A stretch of DNA of 30,285 nt from Lachnospiraceae bacterium (GCA_009774465.1 VSNT01000032.1:1-30285); one strand, 5' to 3'. Counted from the first letter of the stretch, positions 7,126-14,645 are shown. Made by a program: numbers and translations. Notes: generated by a model from the sequence alone, not told the origin.

Positions 7126-8328
7126 TTACTCATAAGAAATTCGAATACAGGAAAGGGCTTTTTTGCCGCACTCCAGTGCCTTGCCTGCGGTTTTTCCGGT
7201 GGTGATTATATGTCCCAGACGGTCATTACTGGATTTGGTGCTGTGCACCACATCGCCGGCCTTTTTATATAGAACTACCTCTTCAACTCCTTTCAGAGAG
7301 TAAACCGCTTCGTCTACAGTGATGTTTTTCAGAATGCCTTCTTTGCCCTGAATAAAGTGGATAGCGGAGCCATTTTGGCGGGTTTGCGTCAGGTCAACAG
7401 TGCCGCCGGTGGCTAAAAGTACGGAATTCCCTACCATATCCACTCCTGTAGATAAGGGGACAAGTTTGGAGGTAATAAAGTCGCCTCCCAGGCGGGCGGC
7501 TAATTCTACAATCTTTGGTCCCTCGTTGGTTATCTTGAGTTCTGTGTGAGAAGGGGCATTGATAAGCCCGATTGCTTTCACTGCTCTTTTGGTGATCTGA
7601 CAGATTTCTTCTTTTGTTTCTTCATCCAGCATACTTGGCTCACTGTGGGCGATCTCCACAAAATAAGGGGGCGGGGTAATAAATTTGTCTGTTATGGTTA
7701 CAATGGTGGTTTCTTTGTTTATTGTCATTGCCTCAACACTGACTTCCGGACCGGTCATATATTCTTCTACCATGACGATTCCACCTCTTGAATTTTCTTT
7801 GCTGTATTCGTAGGTTTTCAGCAACTGGTCATTGGATGGCAGAACCGGATCGTTTAAGAGAACCACGCCCCGGCTTCCGGCGTTATCCGCCGGCTTTATG
7901 ATGCAGCAGCCTTTTAGTTTTCTGACTGCGGCTGAAAATTCGTCAAAATTATTTACTGCGTAATATTCAGGAATGGGAAGGCGGCTTTCTTTCAGACGGT
8001 CGCGCATATGGCTTTTGATGGTGGCACAGAGGGAATCCTTATAGGATAAATCCGGCTGTTTCCCCAGCTTTTCATTTACATAGGCAGCAGTTCTGACAGG
8101 CCCGTCACTTGTGGAAGTGATCACCACGTCAGGCTGGTAGATCAGAGCCTGACGGTATACTTCCTCCTGATCCAGTGTACTGACTACCAGCTTAACATCA
8201 GCAAGAGAAAATCCTACGGCATTTGCGTCATAATCTACCAGTATAATCTGATAGCCAAGCTCTTTTGCCTTTTTGATTGCCGGTACCTGAAGGGCGCTGG
8301 CGCCCAATATCATCATTTTTTTCTGCAT
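7126..8328 (-). CDS. ATP-grasp superfamily carboxylate-amine ligase
   Basis: The first 80 residues form a Rossmann-like pre-ATP-grasp domain (MMILGASALQVPAIKKAKEL). The central part shows ATP-grasp features: CCIIKPADNAGSRGV with the nucleotide-binding lysine, VEEYMTGPEVSVEA, and KIVELAARLGGD where the Mg-ATP acidic residue lies. The architecture and 400-residue length match PurK/amino-acid-ligase-like members that activate a carboxylate as acyl phosphate and join it to an amine. Between pseI and the sialyltransferase-like gene, a plausible but unproven job is modifying the pseudaminate carboxylate or one of its amino groups before transfer. The ribosome binding site before the ATG at 8328 is poor; the ATG at 8316 is an alternative. 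An 83-base gap without an evident terminator separates it from pseI. Confidence 0.85.
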   Translation of the reverse strand: MQKKMMILGASALQVPAIKKAKELGYQIILVDYDANAVGFSLADVKLVVSTLDQEEVYRQALIYQPDVVITSTSDGPVRTAAYVNEKLGKQPDLSYKDSLCATIKSHMRDRLKESRLPIPEYYAVNNFDEFSAAVRKLKGCCIIKPADNAGSRGVVLLNDPVLPSNDQLLKTYEYSKENSRGGIVMVEEYMTGPEVSVEAMTINKETTIVTITDKFITPPPYFVEIAHSEPSMLDEETKEEICQITKRAVKAIGLINAPSHTELKITNEGPKIVELAARLGGDFITSKLVPLSTGVDMVGNSVLLATGGTVDLTQTRQNGSAIHFIQGKEGILKNITVDEAVYSLKGVEEVVLYKKAGDVVHSTKSSNDRLGHIITTGKTAGKALECGKKALSCIRISYE

Positions 8329-8411
8329 GTTACATTCATCACTTTCTGCCTTTTGGGCGAAAACATTTTTCAGGATACTGTTCCGTTATAGCCTGATGCT
8401 CTAAGGAAATT

Positions 8412-9464
8412 TTAGTCAATATATTTCCAATCTAAAGGTGTTCCCTTTGAAAGATCTGTTTTTGCTTTCTGGCCTAAGACTTGATCGTAGTACATGGTGT
8501 GCAGGCCGAAAGCAGGACGTACGGAGCGTATATTTTCTTTTGTAAATATTTCTCCGGCTTTTATATCTTTTACAACAAAAAGAGAACGACCATCCTCCCG
8601 GCTTTTTTTCTGTTTTTCGGTTAACTCATAGGTGATTCGGCCAAGGGCCTTTTCGGCAATACGGACTTCCTCCGCCATTTTCTTAAATTCTTCCGGCTCC
8701 ATTGAAAATGCAGCGTCAGGACCTCCGTCCGCCCGGGATAAAGTGAGATGCTTTTCAATCATCTTTGCACCTAAAGCCACACTGGCTACCGGGGCAGTGC
8801 TGCCCATGCTGTGGTCAGAAAGTCCGGTAATACAGTCAAAAACCTGTGCCATATTGGGAATAACCTTAAGGTTCATATCCTCATAAGGAGAGGGGTAGGT
8901 GGAGGTACATTTTAAAAGTATAACCTGTTCGTTTCCTTCCTCACGACATACCTTGACAGCTCTTTCAATATCCTCTAAATAGGCAATTCCGGTGGCAATA
9001 ATTACGGGTTTTCCTATTTTGGCAATTTTACGAATCAGGGGAATATCATTGATTTCGAAAGAAGCTATTTTATAGGCAGGCATATTCATTTCTTCCATGA
9101 AGTCCACTGCAGTTTCGTCAAAGGGAGAAGAAAAGCATTCCATGCCCAGGTCGTTTGCCAGCTTCATCAGCTTCGGCTGCCATTCCCAGGGCGTGTATGC
9201 GGTTTCATAAAGTTTATGAAGAGTGGTTCCATCCCAGATGGTACCCTGGGTAATCTGAAAATAGTCATTGTCGCAGTCTAAGGTGATGGTATCAGGAAGA
9301 TAAGTCTGCAATTTAACCGCATCTGCACCTGCATCCTTTGCAGCCTTTATAATTGCTTCCGCTCTGTGGTAGTCCTGCAAATGATTTGCAGAAACTTCCG
9401 CCACAAGATAGGTCTTCTCGTCTTCACCAATATAGCTGTTTCCTATTTTAATTTTCTTTTCCAT
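8412..9464 (-). CDS. pseI: Pseudaminic acid synthase
   Basis: PseI condenses 2,4-diacetamido-2,4,6-trideoxy-L-altrose with phosphoenolpyruvate to give the nine-carbon acid. The NeuB-type TIM barrel is shown by AEVSANHLQDYHRA at 22-35, KLQTY at 51-55 and KIASFEINDIPLIRK. The AYTPWEW string at 89-95 is characteristic of PseI rather than NeuB or LegI, and SRADGGPDAAFSM also fits the family. Residues about 290-350 form the C-terminal SAF/antifreeze-like lid. The start at 9464 is chosen over an upstream in-frame ATG at 9524 because GGAGG (complement of 9471-9475) lies 6 bases before it and the longer form adds 20 non-family residues inside pseF. It begins 14 bases after the pseF stop. Confidence 0.92.
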   Translation of the reverse strand: MEKKIKIGNSYIGEDEKTYLVAEVSANHLQDYHRAEAIIKAAKDAGADAVKLQTYLPDTITLDCDNDYFQITQGTIWDGTTLHKLYETAYTPWEWQPKLMKLANDLGMECFSSPFDETAVDFMEEMNMPAYKIASFEINDIPLIRKIAKIGKPVIIATGIAYLEDIERAVKVCREEGNEQVILLKCTSTYPSPYEDMNLKVIPNMAQVFDCITGLSDHSMGSTAPVASVALGAKMIEKHLTLSRADGGPDAAFSMEPEEFKKMAEEVRIAEKALGRITYELTEKQKKSREDGRSLFVVKDIKAGEIFTKENIRSVRPAFGLHTMYYDQVLGQKAKTDLSKGTPLDWKYID

Positions 9465-9470
9465 AAGAAT

Positions 9471-9475
9471 CCTCC
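9471..9475 (-). promoter_or_regulatory. Ribosome binding site deciding the pseI start
   Basis: GGAGG on the - strand lies 6 bases before the ATG at 9464. No comparable site precedes the in-frame ATG at 9524, so the 350-residue form is favoured. Confidence 0.75.
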
Positions 9476-9478
9476 ATT

Positions 9479-10168
9479 TTAACCCTGCATCATGAGTTTG
9501 TATTTTAGTTCTGCAAGCTCCCAATCGGAAGCATTATCGATATCCTGAACCTGTGTCTGCGGCATGACAAGGGGAACATAGCCATCCGGCAGATCGCCTT
9601 TACAGCCCCGGTACTTTTTCGTCTGATAAAAGTAAAACTGCCCGCAGTCATGATACATGGTCTCAAGATCCTGAGAGCGTTTCATGGCATTTTCCGGATA
9701 ACAATATTGCAGTTTTCCATTTTTGACAATCATTCCCCGCTGAGGCGGAAAGGAAAAGCTGACCACAGGCATTACGCCGGAAGCCTTATTTTCAATCAGA
9801 ACCTGCAGAGCATTTTGCAATTTTTCAGCAGTCACAAAGGGCGCTGTGGGATAAATACAGGCCATATAGTCAAAAGTTCTTCCCATTTTTTCATAGGCTG
9901 CAAGCACTTCCAGAAGCACATCATCTGTGGTGGCAAAATCGTTTGAAGTTTCACTGCTTCTCATAAAGGGAACCTTTGCCCCTGCTTTTTTGGAAATCTC
10001 CGCAATTTCCTCATCATCTGTAGACACCATGACTTCCTCAAAAATGCCGGAGGAGATGGCAGCTTCTATAGAATAGCAGATAATAGGTTTTCCTAAAAAT
10101 AATTTTTTGTTTTTTCCGGGGATGCGTTTGCTTCCTCCCCGTGCAGTAATAATACATATGGCGTTCAT
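9479..10168 (-). CDS. pseF: Pseudaminic acid cytidylyltransferase
   Basis: PseF activates pseudaminic acid with CTP to give the CMP-sugar donor. The 229-residue protein starts with the CMP-nonulosonate synthetase P-loop-like motif ARGGSKRIPGKN at 9-20, followed by GKPIICYSIEAA, VSTDDEEIAEI, CIYPTAPF, RSQDLETMYHDCGQFYFY and VQDIDNASDW. The FPPQRG and HDCGQFY segments are closer to PseF than to NeuA or LegF. The start has GAGG about 8 bases upstream. A 254-base gap containing a large hairpin element separates it from the preceding fusion gene. It runs directly into pseI, consistent with tight co-expression of the last two steps of donor synthesis. Confidence 0.92.
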   Translation of the reverse strand: MNAICIITARGGSKRIPGKNKKLFLGKPIICYSIEAAISSGIFEEVMVSTDDEEIAEISKKAGAKVPFMRSSETSNDFATTDDVLLEVLAAYEKMGRTFDYMACIYPTAPFVTAEKLQNALQVLIENKASGVMPVVSFSFPPQRGMIVKNGKLQYCYPENAMKRSQDLETMYHDCGQFYFYQTKKYRGCKGDLPDGYVPLVMPQTQVQDIDNASDWELAELKYKLMMQG

Positions 10169-10195
10169 GTTAATACCTCACGTTTATATTATTTA

Positions 10196-10405
10196 GATAA
10201 TTTCAAATGATAAGGTGGTGGAATATTCAGACAATATTTTCTGTTCAAATCCTGTTGCACCAGGCATTTCGTCAAGCCAAATAGGGCAGAAGTCAGTCGG
10301 GAAATGTCCCTCCTGCCTTCTATTGTCTTGACTACATGGTGCATAAGGCTTTTTACAGAATATATTGTCTGAATATTCATTCAACTTTATAGTTTCGAGA
10401 TTATC
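10196..10405. repeat. 210-bp imperfect hairpin element, MITE-like, inside the pse operon
   Basis: Nearly the whole gap between the fusion gene and pseF folds back on itself. The core arms at 10221-10244 and 10355-10378 are complementary at 23 of 24 positions. Outer arms begin GATAAT (10196-10201) and end ATTATC (10400-10405), and pairing continues with gaps to a small apex at 10299-10310 (GGGA, AATG loop, TCCC). A TTTA tetramer sits directly outside each end (10192-10195 and 10406-10409), which could be a target-site duplication. The size, terminal inverted repeats and lack of a transposase suggest a miniature inverted-repeat element or a structured intergenic RNA. Two overlapping 63-codon ORFs on the - strand only reflect the open frames of the repeat. 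Confidence 0.6.
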
Positions 10406-10422
10406 TTTATGCTCATGTTGAA

Positions 10423-12717
10423 TTATAGGTTTATGATTTCTTCTGCGATGCGTTTGGCGCCTTTGCCGTCGGTTACTTCGTGTAGTTTCTGTTTCATTTG
10501 TTGCCGCATTGGTTCATCATTTAATAGCAGGATCATGTTTTGCAGGATTTTGTCGATGGACTCTTTTCGGTTTTGGCGGATGTCGCCGGAGAAAAGCATT
10601 CTGCTTTCAGCGGCGAAAAAATCACTGTCGTACTGCTGGTTATCTGCACACACATAAAAAACGGTGGGAAGCTGCATGGCGCACAGTTCAAACAGCATGG
10701 TGCCGGCAGCGGATACTGCAATCTGGCATTGACTCATTAATTCAGCCATGTTGTTTACATTATGGTGGAGCAGAATATTGGAATGTTCTTTTGCCAAAAG
10801 TTCTAATTCTGCCGCATTTTGATTGAAGCTTCCAACAATCACATGGAAGGTGCAGGAAGCAAGTTCTTTTTTATTCACAGCCTTTGACAGGATGCCGCAA
10901 AGCACATTATAAATATCTCCGCCGCCGCAGCTTATCAGTACGTGTTTAGTTGTATCGGCTATTCTGGAAGGCGCACAGGACGGAGCTTGAAATTCTTCCC
11001 GCAGGGGAACATAGGCGGTTCCAAGCAACAGCTTGGATTTTCCTTTATATGCCTCTTTATAGGGGAATCGAACATGATAAGGGTTATAATTTATAATCAG
11101 GTCCGCAGGGTATAGTGCTGTGAAGCAGTCGTCTATATATATGGTTTTGCAAATTTTTCTTAGGCTGTTAAAATAATTTTCAGTTACCTGATAAGAGTCT
11201 ACAAGCAGTTTTTGGCAGTTATGCTTTTTCAATTCTCTGGAAAGGTGCGGAAGCTCTTCTTCCATTTGCTCCCAGGAAGTGTGGAGACATACGTATTCCA
11301 TGCCATTTTGGGTTAATATTTCGCCGGGGTATTCGTCAGCGGTAAAAAATAAAACTTTTTTCCCCTTTTTCCACAGCTGTTTTGCAATGGTAATGCAGCG
11401 CATAATATGTCCTGTGGCAATGGTGGCGTTAGCGTCTGCTCTGATGCCTATAACTTCGCTTTCTATATCCTGCCCTTGCAAAGGAGGGCAGGCGGAGCCA
11501 AAGGAGCAGGAGGGGGCAGGACGACAGGTGGAATCAGGGCAGCAGGCGACAGACGAGATGGCTTTTGGACCTTCATATTCGGCAAGTGCCCGGGCAATAT
11601 ATTGCATTTCGGATAACCCATAGCGCTGGTCTATGGGGAGAGCCAGAATTTGCCGGTAGATTTCCTGTTCCGTTTCGCTGAGGATAGTTTCATTTTCTTT
11701 TCCAACAGGCCAGAGTACTGGTGCGTAAATGCCCCGGCTGACCAGAAATTTCTGTAAATCTTCCCGATTTTTGGCATAAACAGGAAAATAAAGAGGAGCA
11801 CCCACAGCCTTAAGGGCACTCTCCTTTGCAAAAACAGGAGTAAATTCAAAATCAGTAACTGAAAGTGCTTTCCTTTCAACATTTATCTGCTGAAACAGAT
11901 ATCGGTAATTTTCATTGCGTCTGTTTCTATATCTTTCTTCCTTTATGCCGGATAGAATTTTCATGGACTCATTTGACAGAGGGCTGATTTTCTCATAAGA
12001 ATCCAGCCATTCTTCCATTTCCCGATTTTTTGTCATAAAAGCATTTTTTTGTTTCTGCTTTTCTTCTGAAGAGCCGGGAGTTTTAAAATAACTCCACTTT
12101 TTGGTAAGTAGATCAAGCTTGGTATCAATAAAAATCCTGTTTTCCACGCAAAATTCTTCCGGGAAAGGCTCATTGGAAACTGCAAAGCCCCCATCTGGCA
12201 CAGGGTACCACTTCCGCAGGCTTCCAATAATATAATCCGCATTCCACTCTATATCGTTTAAATAGTAGGACTGGGTTATATCCTCCATAATGCAGAGACC
12301 TTTGGACTGCCAGATTTTCAGCATGGAGCGCAAGGGTTTGCAGGTATCCAATCCATAGTAGGGGTGGATAAAAAGAAGCCCTGGTTTTAAGGTTTTTATC
12401 TGTGCGGAAAGGGTTTCCTTTTCGGCTTCCAGATTCTTGTCAATAGGATAAAAATGCAGATCCCAGCCGGCCCGTTCAAAAGGCCAAAAGACAGAATCGC
12501 ACATGTATGCGGGAAGAAGGGCGCACTTTTTAAGCTTAGGCCTGTTTTTGGCAATTGCTTTTAAGGATAATGCAATTGCTTCCCTGCCGGAACCGGTAAA
12601 AACGGTGTGGCTTTTGTTATATTTTTTTATTTCCCCAAGGGAAAAGGCCGACGCATTATATGCGGCGGCATCAGAAAAAGTTTCAGGATCAATTTCGTAA
12701 ATGCTTCCGATTTCCAT
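10423..12717 (-). CDS. Fusion of a DegT-like aminotransferase and a PseG-type UDP-sugar hydrolase
   Basis: One uninterrupted 764-residue frame joins two enzymes. Residues 1-385 resemble PLP-dependent sugar aminotransferases: FTGSGREAIALSL at 40-52, LLPAYMCDSVFWPF, MEDITQSYY with D146, and GSLRKW with K169 as the likely PLP lysine before DGGFAV. Residues about 421-764 are PseG-like: IRADANATIATGHIMRC at 425-441 with H437 matching the catalytic histidine of PseG, ISCGGGDIYN at 595-604, and SAAGTMLFELCAMQLPTV at 669-686 for UDP binding. PseG removes UDP from the 2,4-diacetamido altrose before PseI acts. The linker (386-420) is rich in Cys and Pro. The aminotransferase half is a second one besides PseC and its substrate is unknown. 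AAAGG precedes the ATG. GT2 lies 20 bases upstream. Confidence 0.85.
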   Translation of the reverse strand: MEIGSIYEIDPETFSDAAAYNASAFSLGEIKKYNKSHTVFTGSGREAIALSLKAIAKNRPKLKKCALLPAYMCDSVFWPFERAGWDLHFYPIDKNLEAEKETLSAQIKTLKPGLLFIHPYYGLDTCKPLRSMLKIWQSKGLCIMEDITQSYYLNDIEWNADYIIGSLRKWYPVPDGGFAVSNEPFPEEFCVENRIFIDTKLDLLTKKWSYFKTPGSSEEKQKQKNAFMTKNREMEEWLDSYEKISPLSNESMKILSGIKEERYRNRRNENYRYLFQQINVERKALSVTDFEFTPVFAKESALKAVGAPLYFPVYAKNREDLQKFLVSRGIYAPVLWPVGKENETILSETEQEIYRQILALPIDQRYGLSEMQYIARALAEYEGPKAISSVACCPDSTCRPAPSCSFGSACPPLQGQDIESEVIGIRADANATIATGHIMRCITIAKQLWKKGKKVLFFTADEYPGEILTQNGMEYVCLHTSWEQMEEELPHLSRELKKHNCQKLLVDSYQVTENYFNSLRKICKTIYIDDCFTALYPADLIINYNPYHVRFPYKEAYKGKSKLLLGTAYVPLREEFQAPSCAPSRIADTTKHVLISCGGGDIYNVLCGILSKAVNKKELASCTFHVIVGSFNQNAAELELLAKEHSNILLHHNVNNMAELMSQCQIAVSAAGTMLFELCAMQLPTVFYVCADNQQYDSDFFAAESRMLFSGDIRQNRKESIDKILQNMILLLNDEPMRQQMKQKLHEVTDGKGAKRIAEEIINL
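11469..11492. repeat. GC-rich inverted repeat inside the fusion linker
   Basis: CCTGCCCT (11469-11476) and AGGGCAGG (11485-11492) form a perfect 8-bp stem with an 8-base loop. It lies in the part of the fusion gene that encodes the inter-domain linker, in a stretch that is more GC-rich and repetitive than its surroundings. It may mark the join between two formerly separate genes. Confidence 0.5.
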
Positions 12718-12737
12718 GAAGTTGCCTTTCTTTTACT

Positions 12738-13760
12738 TTAGTGTGCTTTCCGCCATTTCCTGTAAGCCCACAACAGTTTATAGTAAAGCATAAAAAGCAG
12801 GGTGGACTTTTGCTGCATCCCAATCAGTTTTTTTTCTTCTGCATGGGTTCTTTCCTGATAATAGGGATTGGCTTCAAAGTCAGGGAAGGTCTGCTTCATT
12901 TCCTTTCCCATTGCCTTCACAAAGCTGTATTTCGTCTTTTCCACGCCTGCCATGTAGGTAAACAGTGTGTTAATGTAAAAAAGCAGGGTAAAACTATACT
13001 CAAGCTCCGGTTTAAATTCTTCGTAAAAATTGTGCCTTTTTGCCTCTGCTAACATGAGCCGGCCGGCTGCCATCCGGTCCTCACATCTTTTGGGAGAAAT
13101 GGTGTGGACGGTGGAGGCGTCATGCTGATAGTAATAGTATAAGGGCTCGTCAATATATTCAAACTGCTTCGCTAAGATAAGATAAGAATTGCCCAGCGCA
13201 TTGTCCTCGTAAAAAATATTCTCGGGAAACCAGAGTTCATTTTCCAAAATCATGGAGCGGCGGAAAATTTTAACCACAAGGCTTCCTCCATCTAAAATAA
13301 GGCTCTGACGTTTTTCTTTATTTAAAAGTCCGCATTGTTCCTTTTTATTGTTGGGAACAATCTGTCCCACTTTCATGGAATGTTCGCCCACCAGAGAGTA
13401 ATCACAGCCAACCAGATCTGCACCGGTTTCTTCCGCTTTGCGAATCAGCCGTTCATACATGTCAGGGGTAATCCAGTCGTCACTGTCAATAAAGCCGATC
13501 CAGTCTCCTTTGGCAAGTTTCAGACCGATATTTTTTGCCCCGCCCTGATGTTTGTTTACTTCTGAATGAACGGCATGAAAGCGGTCAGGAAAGCGTCGTT
13601 CAAAGTCTTTTAATATTTCAAGGGAATTGTCAGTGGAGGCGTCGTCCACCGCAATAATTTCATAATCATTTATTGTCTGGTTTACCAGAGAATTCAGGCA
13701 GTATGCAAGTTTGCCCTCTGCTGCCATGTTGTATACAGGTACAATGATACTTAACTTCAA
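12738..13760 (-). CDS. Family 2 glycosyltransferase
   Basis: This 340-residue GT-A enzyme begins LSIIVPVYN after the start, with the donor-binding VDDASTDNS at about 35-43, the GGAKNIGLKLAKGDWIGFID region and the DSDD metal-binding motif. It is a typical cytosolic inverting transferase of capsule and wall polymer loci; donor and acceptor are unknown. The C-terminal 120 residues are basic and helical, without membrane segments. The start is assigned to TTG at 13760 because GGAGG (complement of 13767-13771) is 6 bases upstream. A TTG 15 bases further up would place that site inside the gene. It is the first gene of the - strand operon and has a good upstream promoter. Confidence 0.88.
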   Translation of the reverse strand: MKLSIIVPVYNMAAEGKLAYCLNSLVNQTINDYEIIAVDDASTDNSLEILKDFERRFPDRFHAVHSEVNKHQGGAKNIGLKLAKGDWIGFIDSDDWITPDMYERLIRKAEETGADLVGCDYSLVGEHSMKVGQIVPNNKKEQCGLLNKEKRQSLILDGGSLVVKIFRRSMILENELWFPENIFYEDNALGNSYLILAKQFEYIDEPLYYYYQHDASTVHTISPKRCEDRMAAGRLMLAEAKRHNFYEEFKPELEYSFTLLFYINTLFTYMAGVEKTKYSFVKAMGKEMKQTFPDFEANPYYQERTHAEEKKLIGMQQKSTLLFMLYYKLLWAYRKWRKAH

Positions 13761-13766
13761 TTTAAG

Positions 13767-13771
13767 CCTCC
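13767..13771 (-). promoter_or_regulatory. Ribosome binding site deciding a TTG start
   Basis: GGAGG on the - strand lies 6 bases before the TTG at 13760, which encodes the first residue of a protein opening with KLSIIVPVYN, the normal start of GT2 enzymes. Confidence 0.7.
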
Positions 13772-13808
13772 ACAATCTTTTTCATATGATTTCAAACTCT
13801 TTGCGGCT

Positions 13809-13837
13809 ATTATAGCACACTATAAATCCATAAGAAA
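13809..13837 (-). promoter_or_regulatory. Promoter of the - strand pseudaminate operon
   Basis: Reading the - strand, a perfect TATAAT (13809-13814) is preceded by TGC, giving an extended -10 element. A weak TTTCTT -35 box lies 17 bases upstream (13832-13837). The expected transcript starts near 13802, about 40 bases before the TTG start of the GT2 gene. It points away from the Fic promoter about 40 bases further on. Confidence 0.6.
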
Positions 13838-13854
13838 GGGAAGAAATTTGTTGG

Positions 13855-13884
13855 TTGCGGAAAGGCAGCGTAAATGGTTATAAT
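13855..13884 (+). promoter_or_regulatory. Promoter of the Fic-family gene
   Basis: A perfect TATAAT at 13879-13884 is preceded by TTGCGG at 13855-13860 with an 18-base spacer. The AGGAGG ribosome binding site at 13911-13916 and the GTG start follow within 45 bases. Confidence 0.55.
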
Positions 13885-13925
13885 GTAAAGTGTAGGAAAG
13901 AGATGAAAACAGGAGGGTTCAGGTT

Positions 13926-14555
13926 GTGAAGGACACTGCGGTAGAGATGGCAAAGAGGCTGTTGGTAGACAGTATCTGGAAAAGCGCGAATCTGGAAGGA
14001 TTAGGAACTACATTTCCCAAAACGGAAGCAATTCTTGCAAATGCTCCGACTACAACCAGAACAGAAGAAGTTCTGTTTGTGATCAATATGAAACGCGCAT
14101 GGCAATTCCTTTTGGATAATCTTGCATATGATAATTGCATTATGCTGCTTAGAGAATATGATAAAATTGTAGGAGAATTATTATTTCATTACGCAGGTGA
14201 AATAAGAACGATTCCGGTGCAGATTGGAGGCACCGCGTGGGAACCTGAAATGCCCCACACCGGAGTAATTATAGAAGCAATCAAAGAAATAGAGCAGATA
14301 AAAGATATGGAATTAAAAGCACTAACATATTTTTGCTATATTGCACGCACACAAATGTTTATTGATGGGAATAAAAGAGTTGCACAGTTGATGGCAAACA
14401 AGGTTTTAATTGAAAATAATATTGGAATATTTCAAATTCCAATTGAAAAGCTGGAAGAATTTAAAGAAAAGCTGATTGATTTTTATGAAAGCGGAAATGA
14501 TGAAAAAATAATTATGTTTATGAAGGAATACTGTATCAGACGGGTGCAGTGTTAA
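13926..14555 (+). CDS. Fic/DOC-family protein with altered catalytic motif
   Basis: Fic proteins usually transfer AMP or another nucleotide part onto a target hydroxyl. This 209-residue member keeps the fold. An N-terminal inhibitory-helix motif of the S/T-xxx-E-G/N type is visible as SANLEG (S20, E24, G25), there is an IGGTAWEPEMP flap segment at 100-110, and the core loop reads QMFIDGNKR at 143-151. The canonical loop is HPFxxGNGR or HxFxDGNKR, so the position of the catalytic histidine holds Q143, while the phosphate-binding DGNKR part is intact. It may be inactive as an AMP transferase or use another chemistry. The start is GTG with AGGAGG 9 bases upstream. It has its own promoter and terminator and lies alone between two glycan operons. 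Confidence 0.85.
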   Translation: MKDTAVEMAKRLLVDSIWKSANLEGLGTTFPKTEAILANAPTTTRTEEVLFVINMKRAWQFLLDNLAYDNCIMLLREYDKIVGELLFHYAGEIRTIPVQIGGTAWEPEMPHTGVIIEAIKEIEQIKDMELKALTYFCYIARTQMFIDGNKRVAQLMANKVLIENNIGIFQIPIEKLEEFKEKLIDFYESGNDEKIIMFMKEYCIRRVQC

Positions 14556-14579
14556 AAGGGCTGGGAAACAGTCCTTTTT
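14554..14579 (+). terminator. Rho-independent terminator after the Fic gene
   Basis: A 10-bp stem pairs 14554-14563 with 14569-14578 (one G-U pair) around a GGAAA loop and runs into a T-tract. The A-rich left arm means it could also act on transcripts from the opposite strand. It overlaps the Fic stop codon. Confidence 0.8.
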
Positions 14580-14615
14580 ATATTATTTTTTATATTATTG
14601 AGAAGCTGGTAAAAT

Positions 14616-14645
14616 TTGACGGGTTCGCCGCTCCTGTGATAAAAT
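14616..14645 (+). promoter_or_regulatory. Promoter of the + strand glycan assembly operon
   Basis: TTGACG at 14616-14621 and TAAAAT at 14640-14645 are 18 bases apart, and the -10 box is preceded by TGA, making it an extended -10. It lies just after the Fic terminator and about 40 bases before the ABC flippase gene. No other good promoter is seen before 25893. Confidence 0.6.

Noticed and set aside
10189..10384. Two overlapping 63-codon ORFs on the - strand between the fusion gene and pseF
   Set aside because: Both lie within the large inverted repeat, overlap each other in different frames, and have no clear ribosome binding site. They are best explained as open frames of the hairpin element.
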